A stretch of DNA of 37,986 bases from Planctomycetota bacterium (lineage in GTDB: Bacteria; Planctomycetota; J058): NCBI GenBank assembly GCA_019636275.1, contig JAHBXY010000086.1, forward strand, positions 1-37,986, read 5' to 3'. Shown one piece after another: positions 10,260-20,000 of the stretch. Made by a program: the position numbers and the translations under genes. Below the pieces are notes generated by a model. That model was not told the DNA's origin and searched no databases. It saw only the letters and a program-made list of their open reading frames with translations. Every line of letters begins with the position of its first letter. Positions within the stretch are counted from its first letter, which is position 1.

Positions 10260-10265
10260 TAAGGT
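10260..10265 (+). promoter_or_regulatory. Candidate -10 box (TAAGGT) for the MFS gene
   Basis: A TANNNT hexamer 35 nt upstream of the TTG start at 10301. It would give a short leader containing the GGGGAGGTG ribosome-binding site. Weak, pattern-only support. Confidence 0.25.
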
Positions 10266-10300
10266 GATCTCCGCGTCGACCTCCGGCGCGGGGAGGTGCC

Positions 10301-11839
10301 TTGATCGGCTGGCTGCGCCCGCAGGAGCGGGTGGAAGAGCGGGAGCTCGAGCGGGGCCTCCGGGCCCTGACGATCGACGGCGCCTGCTCGCAGGTCATGG
10401 GCGCGCTCACGGGCGGCGCGTTCCTCGTCTCGTTCGCGCTGCTCCTCGGCGCCCCCAACGTGGTGATCGGCATCCTGGCCGCCGTCGGGCCGCTGACGCA
10501 GCTCCTGCAGCTCCCGGCGACGGTGCTCGTCGAGCGCACGAGGGCGCGCAAGGCGCTCGTCGTCCTGGCGGCCGCGGCGAGCCGCCTCTTCTGGCTGCCG
10601 GTGATCGCGCTGCCGTGGCTCGTCCCCGAGGAGGACCGGGTCACGGTCCTCGTCACCTGCCTCGTGCTCTACTTCGGGCTGGGCACGATCTCCGGCTGCG
10701 CCTGGACCTCGTGGGTGCGCGACCTCGTGCCCGAGCGGGTCATGGGCAGCTACTTCGGGCGCCGCATGGCGATCGCCACCGCCGTCGGCGCGGCCGTGAC
10801 GCTCCTCGGCGCCTTCGTGATCGAGCACGGCGAGGAGGCGCTGGGGCGCTCGCGGCTCGAGCTGCACGCGCTGCTCGTCGGCGTCGGGGCCGCGGCGGGG
10901 TTCCTCGGGATCACCTTCCTGGCCCGGATCCCCGAGCCGCGCATGGCGCCGGCCGACCACCCGAGCCTCCTGGCGCTCCTCTCCGAGCCCCTGCGCGACC
11001 GGTCCTACCGGCAGGTGCTCTGGTTCCTCGGCGCCTGGGGCTTCGCCACCCAGCTCGCGGCGCCGTTCTTCGCCGTCTACATGCTCCGGCGGCTCGAGAT
11101 GGAGCTGAGCTGGGTGCTCGGGCTCTCGGTGCTCAGCCAGGTGGTCAACGTCGTCAGCCTGCGCGTGTGGGGGCGGCTGGGCGACCGCTTCGGCGACAAG
11201 CCGGTCCTGGGCGTCGCCGGGCCGCTCCTGGTCGTGAGCACGATCCTCTGGCCGTTCACGACCATGCCCGAGCGCTGGTGGCTTACGCTGCCGCTGATCG
11301 TCGTGATCCACGTGCTCGCCGGCATGTCGACCGCCGGCGTCGTCCTGTGCGCCGGCAACCTGGCCCTCAAGGCGGCGCCGCAGGGCAAGGCCACGGCCTA
11401 CCTGGCGACGAACGCCGTCGTCGGCGGCCTCGCCGCCACCCTGGCCCCGCTCCTCGGCGGCGTCCTGGCCGACCGGCTGGCCGGCCAGGAGCTCGTGCTC
11501 GCCCTGCGCTGGGCCGAGGCGACGAGCGGCGCCGTGCAGCTCGAGCTGCCGGCCTTCAACCTGCGGGGGCTCGACTTCATCTTCGTCGCCTCGTTCGTCC
11601 TGGGCGTCTACGCCCTGCACCTGCGGGCCGCGATCCGCGAGGAGGGCGAGCGCGAGCGCGAGAGCCACGTCGTCGAGGAGCTCTACGCCGAGGTGCGCAA
11701 GGCCGTGCGGCACGTGTCGAACGTCGCCGGCGTGCGCCAGCTCTACAGCTTCCCGTTCGCGCGGCTGATCGCCGGCCAGCCGTCGCGCGGGCCGGCCGCG
11801 ACGCCGACGTTCACGCGGCCGGACGACGACGCCCCCTGA
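10301..11839 (+). CDS. MFS transporter, 12 transmembrane helices
   Basis: The 512-residue protein shows an alternating hydrophobic pattern of two six-helix bundles, a charged loop after TM2 ('VERTRARKALV') and an equivalent loop in the second half ('GRLGDRFGDKPVLG'), the usual MFS A-motif positions. The substrate cannot be inferred. The last 90 residues are a charged cytosolic helix ('REEGERERESHVVEELYAEVRKAVRHVSNV'). The start is TTG at 10301, supported by a strong ribosome-binding site GGGGAGGTG just upstream; no ATG or GTG fits the N-terminus as well. The gene is followed after 109 bp by a secreted protease, possibly in the same transcript. Confidence 0.85.
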   Translation: MIGWLRPQERVEERELERGLRALTIDGACSQVMGALTGGAFLVSFALLLGAPNVVIGILAAVGPLTQLLQLPATVLVERTRARKALVVLAAAASRLFWLPVIALPWLVPEEDRVTVLVTCLVLYFGLGTISGCAWTSWVRDLVPERVMGSYFGRRMAIATAVGAAVTLLGAFVIEHGEEALGRSRLELHALLVGVGAAAGFLGITFLARIPEPRMAPADHPSLLALLSEPLRDRSYRQVLWFLGAWGFATQLAAPFFAVYMLRRLEMELSWVLGLSVLSQVVNVVSLRVWGRLGDRFGDKPVLGVAGPLLVVSTILWPFTTMPERWWLTLPLIVVIHVLAGMSTAGVVLCAGNLALKAAPQGKATAYLATNAVVGGLAATLAPLLGGVLADRLAGQELVLALRWAEATSGAVQLELPAFNLRGLDFIFVASFVLGVYALHLRAAIREEGERERESHVVEELYAEVRKAVRHVSNVAGVRQLYSFPFARLIAGQPSRGPAATPTFTRPDDDAP

Positions 11840-11948
11840 CGACCCTGGACCGCGCCGTTCCAGGCGCGGACGCCGCGAGACGCAACGACCGACGGGCCAG
11901 CGGTTGCGCGCGGCCCCGGGCGTGCTCGCCACGGCGGCAGGAAGGGCC

Positions 11949-13079
11949 ATGGCACGCTCCCTGTTCGTCGCGCCGGCGCTGGCGCTCTTGCTCGTCGCCG
12001 GACCGAGCCTGGCCCAGGCCCGCGCCCAGGCCCGCGGGAGACCGTCGTTCTCGACGGGCTTCGACCCGCGCGCCGACGGGATCCCCTTCGAGAACCGGGG
12101 CGGCTACACCTCGCCCGACGGCAACTGCTTCGGCATGTCGCTCCTGGCGATCGACAACTTCCTGCGCCGGCGCGCCGGCGCGCCGCGCCTGCCGGGCCGG
12201 ATCAACCAGGTCCCCGTCGACGGCCACGTCCCGGAGCAGGCCACGGTCAGCGTGCTCCAGTCGCGCGCCATGGAGCGCGACTACGACCAGCGGGCCTCGG
12301 AGAACCCCAGGCACTTCCCCGAGGACACGGCGCCCATGGAGGCGGCGCTGGACCGCATCGAGCAGGGCGGGGTGCCGGAGGTCCTCGTGTTCGAGGGGCA
12401 GGACGGCGCGCACGCCGTCGTCGTCTACGGCTACCGCGACGGGCACCTCCTCGTCTACGACCCGAACTTCCCGGGCGAGGAGATCCGCTGGCCGTACGAC
12501 CGCGAGCGCGGCCTCGGGCCGCACCCCAAGGGCGCGGAGGACCCCTTCTACGCTGACGTCCAGTCCCTCTCCAGCACGCCCTACCGCAACTTCCAGACGA
12601 CCGACGACCTGGCCTGGCTGCGCGACGCCTGCGAGCGCGAGGACGCGGCCTGCGTCGACCACTTCCCCCGGATCGAGGCCCGGACCGAGGTCAAGAACGG
12701 CCAGGTCACGCTGCGCGGTCGCCTGGTCACGCCGGACGGCGGCGAACCGGAGCCGGGCAGCCGACCGAAGCGCGTATGGGTGGCAGTCGACGGCCGCCCG
12801 ATCGGGTTCTTCCCGGTCGACGCGCGCGGCCGCTTCTCCGGCCGTCTGCCGGCCGAGGCCGGCCGGCCCGGCGCGCGGGTGCGCCTGGTCGCGGCGACCA
12901 ACTCCGACGGCTTCGCGGGGTCGGTCGACCTGCCCCCCGCCGTCCCCGTCCCCCTGCCGCCGCCGCGTCCGCCGGAGGCCGGGCCGACCGCCGGTCGGCC
13001 GACGTCGACCCAGGCGCCGCGCTCCCGCGGCCTGAGCGGCGCCATGAACGACGAGGTGAACCTCGGCCAGCGACGCTGA
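11949..13079 (+). CDS. Secreted papain/C39-like cysteine protease
   Basis: The 376-residue product starts with a signal peptide (MARSLFVAPALALLLVAGPSLA, cleavage near AQA at 22-24) at ATG 11949, preceded by AGGAAGGG. The mature protein has a Cys-His-Asp arrangement typical of C39-like/transglutaminase-like folds: Cys60 in 'DGNCFGMSLLA', His155 in 'GAHAVVVYGY' and Asp171 in 'LLVYDPN'. A small beta domain (about 225-300, 'VTLRGRLVTPDGG...VWVAVDGRPIGFFPVDARGRF') and a Pro-rich tail follow. It probably cleaves or remodels proteins in the periplasm or outside the cell; the substrate is unknown. The family call rests on these motifs alone. A damaged paralogue lies directly downstream. Confidence 0.7.
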   Translation: MARSLFVAPALALLLVAGPSLAQARAQARGRPSFSTGFDPRADGIPFENRGGYTSPDGNCFGMSLLAIDNFLRRRAGAPRLPGRINQVPVDGHVPEQATVSVLQSRAMERDYDQRASENPRHFPEDTAPMEAALDRIEQGGVPEVLVFEGQDGAHAVVVYGYRDGHLLVYDPNFPGEEIRWPYDRERGLGPHPKGAEDPFYADVQSLSSTPYRNFQTTDDLAWLRDACEREDAACVDHFPRIEARTEVKNGQVTLRGRLVTPDGGEPEPGSRPKRVWVAVDGRPIGFFPVDARGRFSGRLPAEAGRPGARVRLVAATNSDGFAGSVDLPPAVPVPLPPPRPPEAGPTAGRPTSTQAPRSRGLSGAMNDEVNLGQRR

Positions 13080-13201
13080 TCGACCTGTCCGCCCTCCTGC
13101 GGACCGCCCTCGGACCGCCTGCGACGCAAGCTCCGTCTCGTAAGGACTTGGGGCCGGCCCGGACCGTGCTCGGACTGCCCGCCGGAAGAGAGGGAGGGGA
13201 G

Positions 13202-13320
13202 ATGACGCGCACGAGGGTCCTCGCCTGGGGTCGCGGTCCTGGTCCTGGCGGCGGCGCCGGCCGCGGCGCAGGCCGGTCCCACCTTCACGACGGGCTTCGA
13301 CGTCGAGGCCGACATCACAT
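13202..13320 (+). pseudogene. Truncated, frameshifted N-terminus of a second secreted cysteine protease
   Basis: An ATG at 13202 follows a strong ribosome-binding site (GAGGGAGGGGAG). The first ten codons read MTRTRVLAWG; after a one-nucleotide frame change near 13229 the sequence continues VAVLVLAAAPAAAQA, then GPTFTTGFDVEADI. This matches the signal peptide and mature start of the preceding protease (RPSFSTGFDPRADG). The homology stops near 13320, just before the 3' end of the opposing WHSWIM gene, and no catalytic Cys follows. It looks like a gene cut short at the border of the retron cluster. Confidence 0.6.
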
Positions 13321-13336
13321 CAAGCGGTGACCACGG

Positions 13337-14897
13337 TCAGCCCTCGTACACCAGCAGCAGCGCGCGCTGGTGCGCGCACGGGCCGAGCTTCAGCCCGTGC
13401 TGCCGGGCGTGGAAGCAGCCGCAGTCGGCGCCGGCAACGCGGCCGTCGTCCGAGAGCGAGACCTCGGGCGCGTAGCCGTGGGCCGCGTCCTCGACGGCCC
13501 GGCCGGTGACGCGCGTCGTGCCGTCGAGGTCGCGCCGGGCGCCGGTGACGACGACGGCCCCGCGGGCGACGAGCGCGCGGGCGGTCACCTCCTCGGGGTC
13601 GTCGCCCAGGGTGGCCCCGGGCGGTAGGGGCCGGTCGAGCAGCGGCCGGTAGCGGTAGACGCCGCGCAGGAGGTCGAACACGACGAGCCCACGCGACGCG
13701 GCGCCGACGAGGCTCGCGTGCACGTCGGCGACGGACGCTCCGCTGCCGCGGGCGACCTCGTCCGGGGTCCCCAGGCGGTGCCGCTCGAGCCAGGTGAGCG
13801 GGCCGTCCGGACCGTCCGGACCGTCGGAACCGCGCCGGCGCGCGACGAGGGCGTCGAGGCGGGCCGTCGACGACCAGTCGCTGCGCGTCCAGCCCGACAG
13901 GCCCAGCGTCACGTCGAGCGCCGGGCCGCGCGCGGTGACGAAGTAGGGCAGGCCGCGCCCGAGCAGGTGCACGACGAAGCGGCGCGCGAGCGGGATCGCG
14001 CGCTCGAGCAGGCGCAGCCGGTCGCGGCCCCACACGCGGATCACCCGCGGCTCGGGCGCGTCGTGCGACGAGCCCGTGAGCACGACGCGCCGCTCCCAGG
14101 GCTCGTACACCAGCGCCGCCGGCTGGCCCGGCGTGAGCTCCCACCTGAGCGCCCGCGGGCTGACCTTCGCGCGCCGCAGGCGCAGCGCGCGGCATACGTC
14201 GTGGAGGTGGACCGGCAGGAGCTCGACCTTCACCGCGTCGAGGAGCGACGCGGCGCCGAGCTGCACGAAGCCCCGCACCCAGGCGTCGGGGAGGGCGACC
14301 TTCTTCTCGCGGTGAACGGCGGCGCCCTCGGTCTCGACGACGACGTCGTCGCCCAGCGCGAGCTCGGTGCGCCAGATCGAGCGCAGGCGGCGCACCGCCT
14401 CGTAGAGGCCGGCCGAGAAGTCGACGTTCGTCGTGCCGAGGACCACCTCCTCGCCGGGCGGCTCGTCGAGCCCGGCGCGGTCGACGCCCACGCGGACGTA
14501 GGCGCCCCCGTCGCGGCTGAACGCCTCGAAGGTCACCTGGTCGGGGTGCACGCTCACCACGGGGTCGAGGACCGCCCAGGCCTGCCGCTCCTCGGCCCAG
14601 CGGTGCTCGAGCGCGCGGCGCCGGCCGGCGTCGAGGCGCGCGCGCTCGGCCGCGCCGCGCAGGTCGAGCCAGCCCTGCAGCCAGGCGTCGAACTCCGCGC
14701 GGGCGGCCGGCGGCCGCCAGCGCAGGTCGGCGACCGCCACCTCGTGCAGGCACAGGAGCGCCTCCTGAGGCCGATCGGGTCCCGCACGGCGCCGCGCCAG
14801 CGCACGCGCGCTCGCGCGCGCCGGCCAGGCGCACGCGCGCGCGGCCGCCGCCGGTCTCGACGCCCGACGGCGCCGCGTAGCTCAGCGCGACGTCCAC
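13337..14897 (-). pseudogene. WHSWIM protein: winged helix + SWIM zinc finger (retron partner; one apparent frameshift)
   Basis: The last gene of the retron operon. The C-terminus has a SWIM zinc finger, pattern C-x-C-x(n)-C-x-H, in 'DCGCFHARQHGLKLGPCAH'. It is preceded by a winged-helix-like segment ('LTWLERHRLGTPDEVARGSGASVADVHASLVGAASRGLVVF...VYRYRP') and a long N-terminal domain of about 330 residues without recognised motifs. SWIM fingers bind nucleic acids or proteins. The start is GTG 14897, overlapping the previous stop by 16 nt ('MDVALSYAAPSGVETGG'). The frame changes once in a GC-rich run near 14800-14830, after which 13337-14740 is open for 467 residues. The frameshift may be a sequencing error; otherwise the product starts near 14740. 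The role as a retron effector or cofactor is inferred from context. Confidence 0.75.
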
Positions 14898-17071
14898 GCG
14901 CCCGCCCTCCGCCCGTCGAACACGGTCGTCACCCGGAACGGCACCTCGACCGCGGGGAGGCGGTCGGCCACGAGGGCCAGGAGCTGCACGACGCGCGAGC
15001 GGTCGACCTTCGACTCCGTGCGCACGAGCTCGCCCACGACGTCGACGACCAGCCGCGCGTGCGCCTCGGCCTCGAGCGCCCAGCGGCGCAGGAGCCCGTA
15101 GAGCCGCTCCTTCTCGGCCCGCGCCGTGGCCGGCCGCAGGAGCAGGATCCTGAACATGGGCACGAGCGCGCGCAGGTCGAAGCCCTGCCCGCGGAGGCGC
15201 TCCTCGTAGAGCCCGATCCCCAGGTCCGACGTGGCGGCGTCCGGAGACTCGGCGCAGAAGACGACGAGCTCAGCCAGCTCGAAGCGCTCGAGGTGCGCCC
15301 GCACGAGCGCGCGCCCGAAGGCCTGCGCGTCGGGCGCCGGCGCGTCGAGGACCCGGTAGAGCGCCTCGTTGGGTAGCCGCCCGGCCGCCGCGTCGGCCTC
15401 GAGCCGCTCGCGCGCCCACACGACGACGTCCTCGTGCGCGGCCGAGAGCAGCCGCGGCAGCTCGACCCCCGGGTGCCCGCCGCGCGCGACGGCGCTCCCC
15501 AGGAGCTCGAGGCCCACGGCGCGCGCGCGCCGCGTCGTGGCCCCGACGAGGGTCAGCGCCACGCGCGGGTCGAGGCCGCCCTGCTCCTCGAACGTGAGCA
15601 GCGCCCGGCGCAGGGCCTGGAACCCCGGCTCGGGGAGGCGATCGAGCGCGGTCGCCGCCTGCGACGCCAGCCACGGCTCGGGCGCCCCCGGCCGCTCGGC
15701 GACGGCCGGCCGGTAGCCGCCCGGCCGTGCCGCCGGGCGCACGAGCGCGCGCTGCACCAGGTCGGGGGCGTCCTGCGGCAGGGGGCCCGCGAGCAGGGCC
15801 TCGAGCTGCGTGGCGGTGGCCGGGACGAGGTCGGCGCAGGTCGCCACGAGGTCGCGCCCGAGCGCCCTCGCCGCCGGGCGCGGCGCCGCCGCGAGGGCCA
15901 GCGCGGCGTCCCAGCCGACGAGCGGCGGGACGAGGCGCGCGAGCAGCCGGCGGCGCAGCAGGTCGACGATCGGGTCGACGCCCGCGTGAGCGGCGTGGCG
16001 CAGCACGAGGTCGCGCAGCGCCGGCAGGAGCGACGCGAGCTCCGCCTCGGCGTCGGCCTGGTCGAGGACGGCCAGCACGTCGGCGACGACCGGCCAGTCG
16101 GGCGCGTCGCCCGCGGCCGCCCGCTCGAGGAGCCCCGCCAGCTCGCCCGCGCGCAGGCGCTCGCGCCGGGCGCGCTGGGCCACCTGCGACAGGCCCAGCC
16201 GCCAGGCGGCGGGCGCCGGGTGGCGCAGGAGGTCGTAGAAGCGGTCGAGGTCGACGGCGAGCAGGCCGTGGCCGGCGCGCTCCTCGCACAGCCAGGCGAG
16301 CGCGCCGGCCGCGCGCGGGTGCGTCACGCGCAGGAGGAGGCCGACGAGCCAGGCGGGGTCCTCGACCCAGCGCTCGACGAAGATCGGGCCCTTCCACGGC
16401 GGCGACGGCGGACGGAGCGGCGGCGCCTCGGCGGCGGGCGGCGGCGCCGGACGGACGAGCGCCTCGTCGTCCAGGGCCAGGAGGTCGGGCCCGGCGAGCG
16501 CGTCCGGCGGGGTCAGCGCGTTGTCGGCCAGCGGCACTAGCCGGGCGGCCGGGGCGAGCGTCGGCGTCTCCGTCGTACGCAGGACACGGAGGACGACGAA
16601 GGACGACGGCGTCTCCGGCCCGAGCGCCGACAGGAGCCGCTCGACGACGCCGCGGAACCGCGCCGGGCGGGAGCGGCCGAGCGCCTTCAGGGCGCGGTAG
16701 GCACGCCGCTGCAGGTAGGCGACCGTCTTCGGACCGACGGGCTGGGTTCCCCAGCGCGGGGCGGCGTCCAGGGTCAGCACGAGCGCGGCGAACAGGTCGA
16801 GGTCGTGGTCGGGCGGCGTCGCGTCCTCGTCGACGAGCCGGGCCTCGAGGAGCTTGAACAGCCGCTTGAACCCCTGCCACGCCCCGCGGCGGAACGGCCG
16901 GCGCAGGACCTCGGCCACGGCGCGGGCCGCGGACGGGGTGCCGGTGGCGTGCACGGCGACGAGCAGCTCGCCCAGGGTCTCGGGATCGTCGCAGGCGGCG
17001 AGCAGGGTCGCGCAGGCCGGGTCGTCGTTGCGGGCGCGCGCGAGGAGGTCGTCGGCGGGCGACGCGGTCAC
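14882..17071 (-). CDS. HEAT/ARM-repeat protein D (retron operon)
   Basis: An intact 729-residue, all-helical protein of repeated Leu/Ala-rich helix pairs (for example 'LASLLPALRDLVLRHAAHAGVDPIVDLLRRRLL'). It has no signal peptide and no membrane helix. A central segment 'WKGPIFVERWVEDPAWLVGLLLRVTHPRAAGALAWLCEER' interrupts the repeats. GTG 17071 forms a GTGA overlap (17068-17071) with the upstream HEAT gene, and the stop overlaps the WHSWIM start by 16 nt, so it is translationally coupled on both sides. HEAT/ARM solenoids usually act as binding scaffolds. Here it may hold the RT/msDNA complex or sense a phage component, which is inference. No enzymatic motif is seen. Confidence 0.85.
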   Translation of the reverse strand: MTASPADDLLARARNDDPACATLLAACDDPETLGELLVAVHATGTPSAARAVAEVLRRPFRRGAWQGFKRLFKLLEARLVDEDATPPDHDLDLFAALVLTLDAAPRWGTQPVGPKTVAYLQRRAYRALKALGRSRPARFRGVVERLLSALGPETPSSFVVLRVLRTTETPTLAPAARLVPLADNALTPPDALAGPDLLALDDEALVRPAPPPAAEAPPLRPPSPPWKGPIFVERWVEDPAWLVGLLLRVTHPRAAGALAWLCEERAGHGLLAVDLDRFYDLLRHPAPAAWRLGLSQVAQRARRERLRAGELAGLLERAAAGDAPDWPVVADVLAVLDQADAEAELASLLPALRDLVLRHAAHAGVDPIVDLLRRRLLARLVPPLVGWDAALALAAAPRPAARALGRDLVATCADLVPATATQLEALLAGPLPQDAPDLVQRALVRPAARPGGYRPAVAERPGAPEPWLASQAATALDRLPEPGFQALRRALLTFEEQGGLDPRVALTLVGATTRRARAVGLELLGSAVARGGHPGVELPRLLSAAHEDVVVWARERLEADAAAGRLPNEALYRVLDAPAPDAQAFGRALVRAHLERFELAELVVFCAESPDAATSDLGIGLYEERLRGQGFDLRALVPMFRILLLRPATARAEKERLYGLLRRWALEAEAHARLVVDVVGELVRTESKVDRSRVVQLLALVADRLPAVEVPFRVTTVFDGRRAGAWTSR

Positions 17072-20000
17072 GGGGCCTCCTCGATCCGGAGGTCGGGCCG
17101 GAGGTCGGTCCGGAGCTCGGGCGCGAGCGCGTCGGGGAAGCGGCCGGGCTCGAGGCCGGCGCGCGCCGCACGGCGCACCTCGGCGCGCGCGTCGAGCAGC
17201 GCCGGCCGCAGCCAGGCGTCGAGGGCGCGGCGCTCGTCGTCGTCCGTCGTGGCGAGGCGGCGCCGAGCGACGACGCGCACCGCCGCGAGGCCGGCCTCGG
17301 GCGGGAGGTCGCGGGGCCGCGGCCCGAGCCCGAGCGCCGCCACGACCGCCGCCGCCTCGTCGACCTCGGCCAGGAGGGGCAGGGCCCAGGCCGCCTCGGG
17401 GCGGGTCGCGAGCGCGCGCAGACGCTCGCGGTGGGCCGCCGGGTCCGCACGCACGTAGAGGGCCCGGGCGCCCGGGAGCGCGGGCACGACCGCGAACACC
17501 AGGTCGGCGGCCTCGCGCCCGCGGGCCTCGTCGCCCTGCGCCAGGATGGCCCGCGACAGCGCCTCGACGAGCGCGGGGGAGAGGCCACGCCAGGCCTCGC
17601 GCAGGGCGTGGAGGTCGACGCGTGCGCCCCTTGCCCCCGGCAGGCCGAGCCGCGTCCGGAGCGCCGCGAGCAGGCGGCCGGCGACGTCGTCGCCCGACGC
17701 CTGGCCTGCGGCCGGGTGCGCGGCGAGGTCGTCCGCCGCCGCGCGGGCGACCTCGGCCTCGGCGTCGTCGACGCGCGCGAGCGCCAGGCCTCGCTCGCCA
17801 GCGGCGTCAGCCCGAACGGCGCAGGAGCGCTGATGCCGCGCGCAGGGTGCCGCGCGCGACGCCGCCGGGCCGCCGCCGTCCACGACCTGGCCGCAGCCGG
17901 CAGGGCGCTCCGGGTCGCCCAGGTCGCCGAGCGCGCGCGGGCCGCCGCGCGCACGGCCTCGCTGCCGGCCGTCAGCAGGCCCAGGATCGCCGGGGCCGCC
18001 TCGCGCCGCTCGCGGCGCCCGAGGACGCGCAGGGCGGCGACGACCGGCGCGTCGTTCGGCTCGCCGAGGAGGGCGCCGACGACGAGGTCGAGCCGCTCCG
18101 TGCCGACCATCCGCGCGAGGACCCGTGCGACGCGCTCGACGAACTCGTCGGCCTGCGCGCGGCCCTTCAGGGCCTCGACCAGCGGCGTCGGGTCGCCCTC
18201 GACCAGCGCCGCCTGGGGCAGGCGCTCGAGCGCCCGGACCGCCGCGAACCGGACGGCGTCCACCGCCGCCGCGTCCGCCGCCGGCGCCCCGCGCACGATC
18301 AGCGCGCGCCGATCCGCCTGCAGGCGCCGGCGGCCCGCCCGCCGCGGTGGCGCGAGGCCGCTGGCGGCCACATCCTGGGCGTGGCGACCAGCGCCCGCGC
18401 CGCCGCCTCGTCGAGGCCGAGAATCGCGCAAAGACGCGTGCGTGCGCGACGTCGCGTCATCGGGCGCCCGGTGCCGAGTACGACTGCCGCCGTCGCCGTC
18501 CCGGGCGCCGCCCGCTCCCGCCCGCGCGCCAACGCGCGAGCAGCGCGTCGCGCGCGCGGGCGAGGCCGAGCGCACCGGCGGTGTCGGCGGCGGCGGCCTG
18601 CACGGCCGGGTCGACGTGGCCCAGGAGGCGCAGGACCGCCTCGCCCTGCCCGGTGAGGGCCAGCCGCTCGACGGCGCGCAGGGCGGCCACGAGCACGGTC
18701 GGGTCGTCTCCAGGGCCCGCGAGACCCGAGCCTCGCCCGGGCGTCTCCGCGCCAGCGCCCTCGGCGAAGCCGGCCGCTCGCCCGGCACCGGCCGGCGGCC
18801 GACCGCCGAGCAGCCAGCGCGCCACGTGCGGCTCGGCGGCGGCCGCGCGCCCGTGGCGAGCGCCACGGCCCCGGCCGCCGCCGCGCGGAGGTTCACCGGC
18901 GCCGACGGCGCGCCCAGGCGGCCGAGCGCCTCGACCGCGGCGGCGCCGCCCACCTCGCCCACGAGCGCCAGGAGGTCGGGCCGGTCCGCCTCCGGCCAGC
19001 GCTCGACCTCGCTCACGAGCCGCGGCAGGTCGCCCTCGGCGGCGAGCAGGCGCGCCAGCGCGTGGCCCGGCCCGGCCTGCGTCAGCTCCGGGGCGAGCTC
19101 GACGAGCGCCCCCGTCCCCGCGCGGACCCCGAGCCGCAGCTTCCTCGCGCCCCAGGCCTCGACGCGGCCGGCCGCCTGTCGCGCCTTGCCGGTCCAGCGG
19201 TCATCCGGCAGGGCGCGCGCGGCGGCCACGGCCTTCGCCGCCCGCGCCTCCACGACCGCGGGCGCCAGCGGCGGCCGCCACGTCGCCGCCACGCCGATCG
19301 CCAGGTCTTCGCCCCGCGCGTCGCGCTCGGCGTGGCGCGCAGGAGCGTCGCCGCGTCGAGCGGCCTGCCGCGCGTGCGCGCGCCAGGAGGCGCCGGCTCG
19401 AGCGCCGCGCGCACGGGCGGGCTCGACGTGAGCGCCGCCTGGCGCTCGAGCCAGGTCGCCGGCGGGACGCGGTCCCTGAGGCGCCAGGCGAGCTGCTCGC
19501 TCGCCTGCGCGGCCGTCAGCGTCCCGACGGTCGGCAGCGCGGGCGCGGCGCCGTCCTGAAGCGCGAAGGCCGCCGCGCGCGCGAGCGCCACCCCGGGGCC
19601 GGAACTCCCAGCGCGCCGGCCGGAGGCGCCGAGCGCGGCCTCGAGCGTCCGCCGGTCGCGCGTCGCGCCCAGGGCGGTCCGCCCGGCCGAGGTGAGCGTG
19701 CCGGCCACGCGCGCCCGCGCGACGCGCAGGGCGCCGGCGCGCGTCGGTCCCGCGCGGTTGGTTGCCGGTCGTGCTTTCCGGCGAGGCGGGCCTGCGCCGC
19801 CCTCGCCACCTCCAGGGCGGTCGCCCGGCCCGCCTCGGGGTCGAGCGCGGCGAGCGCGTCGAGCGCCGCGCGACGGACCGGCCCGGACCTCCGTCCCGGG
19901 CGTGAGGGGGCGACGGCCTGGCGAGGTCCCGCCGGCCGAGGCGCGCGACCTCGGCGAGCGCGAGGGCTGGGCCGCGCGGAGGAGGTCGGCCAGGCGCCGG

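Larger units (their letters stand above)
9699..10300. other. Gene-free 600-bp spacer with palindromic repeats
   Basis: No reading frame here resembles a protein; the short open frames have shadow-like composition. The stretch holds at least three inverted repeats (9917-10000, 10026-10050, 10078-10092) and a possible -10 box for the next gene. It separates the lep operon from the MFS transporter gene. Confidence 0.7.

Noticed and set aside
13718..18656. Several plus-strand open frames of 350-650 codons opposite the HEAT genes
   Set aside because: Their composition (Arg/Ala/Gly/Pro, no domains) is that of antisense shadows of GC-rich coding DNA.
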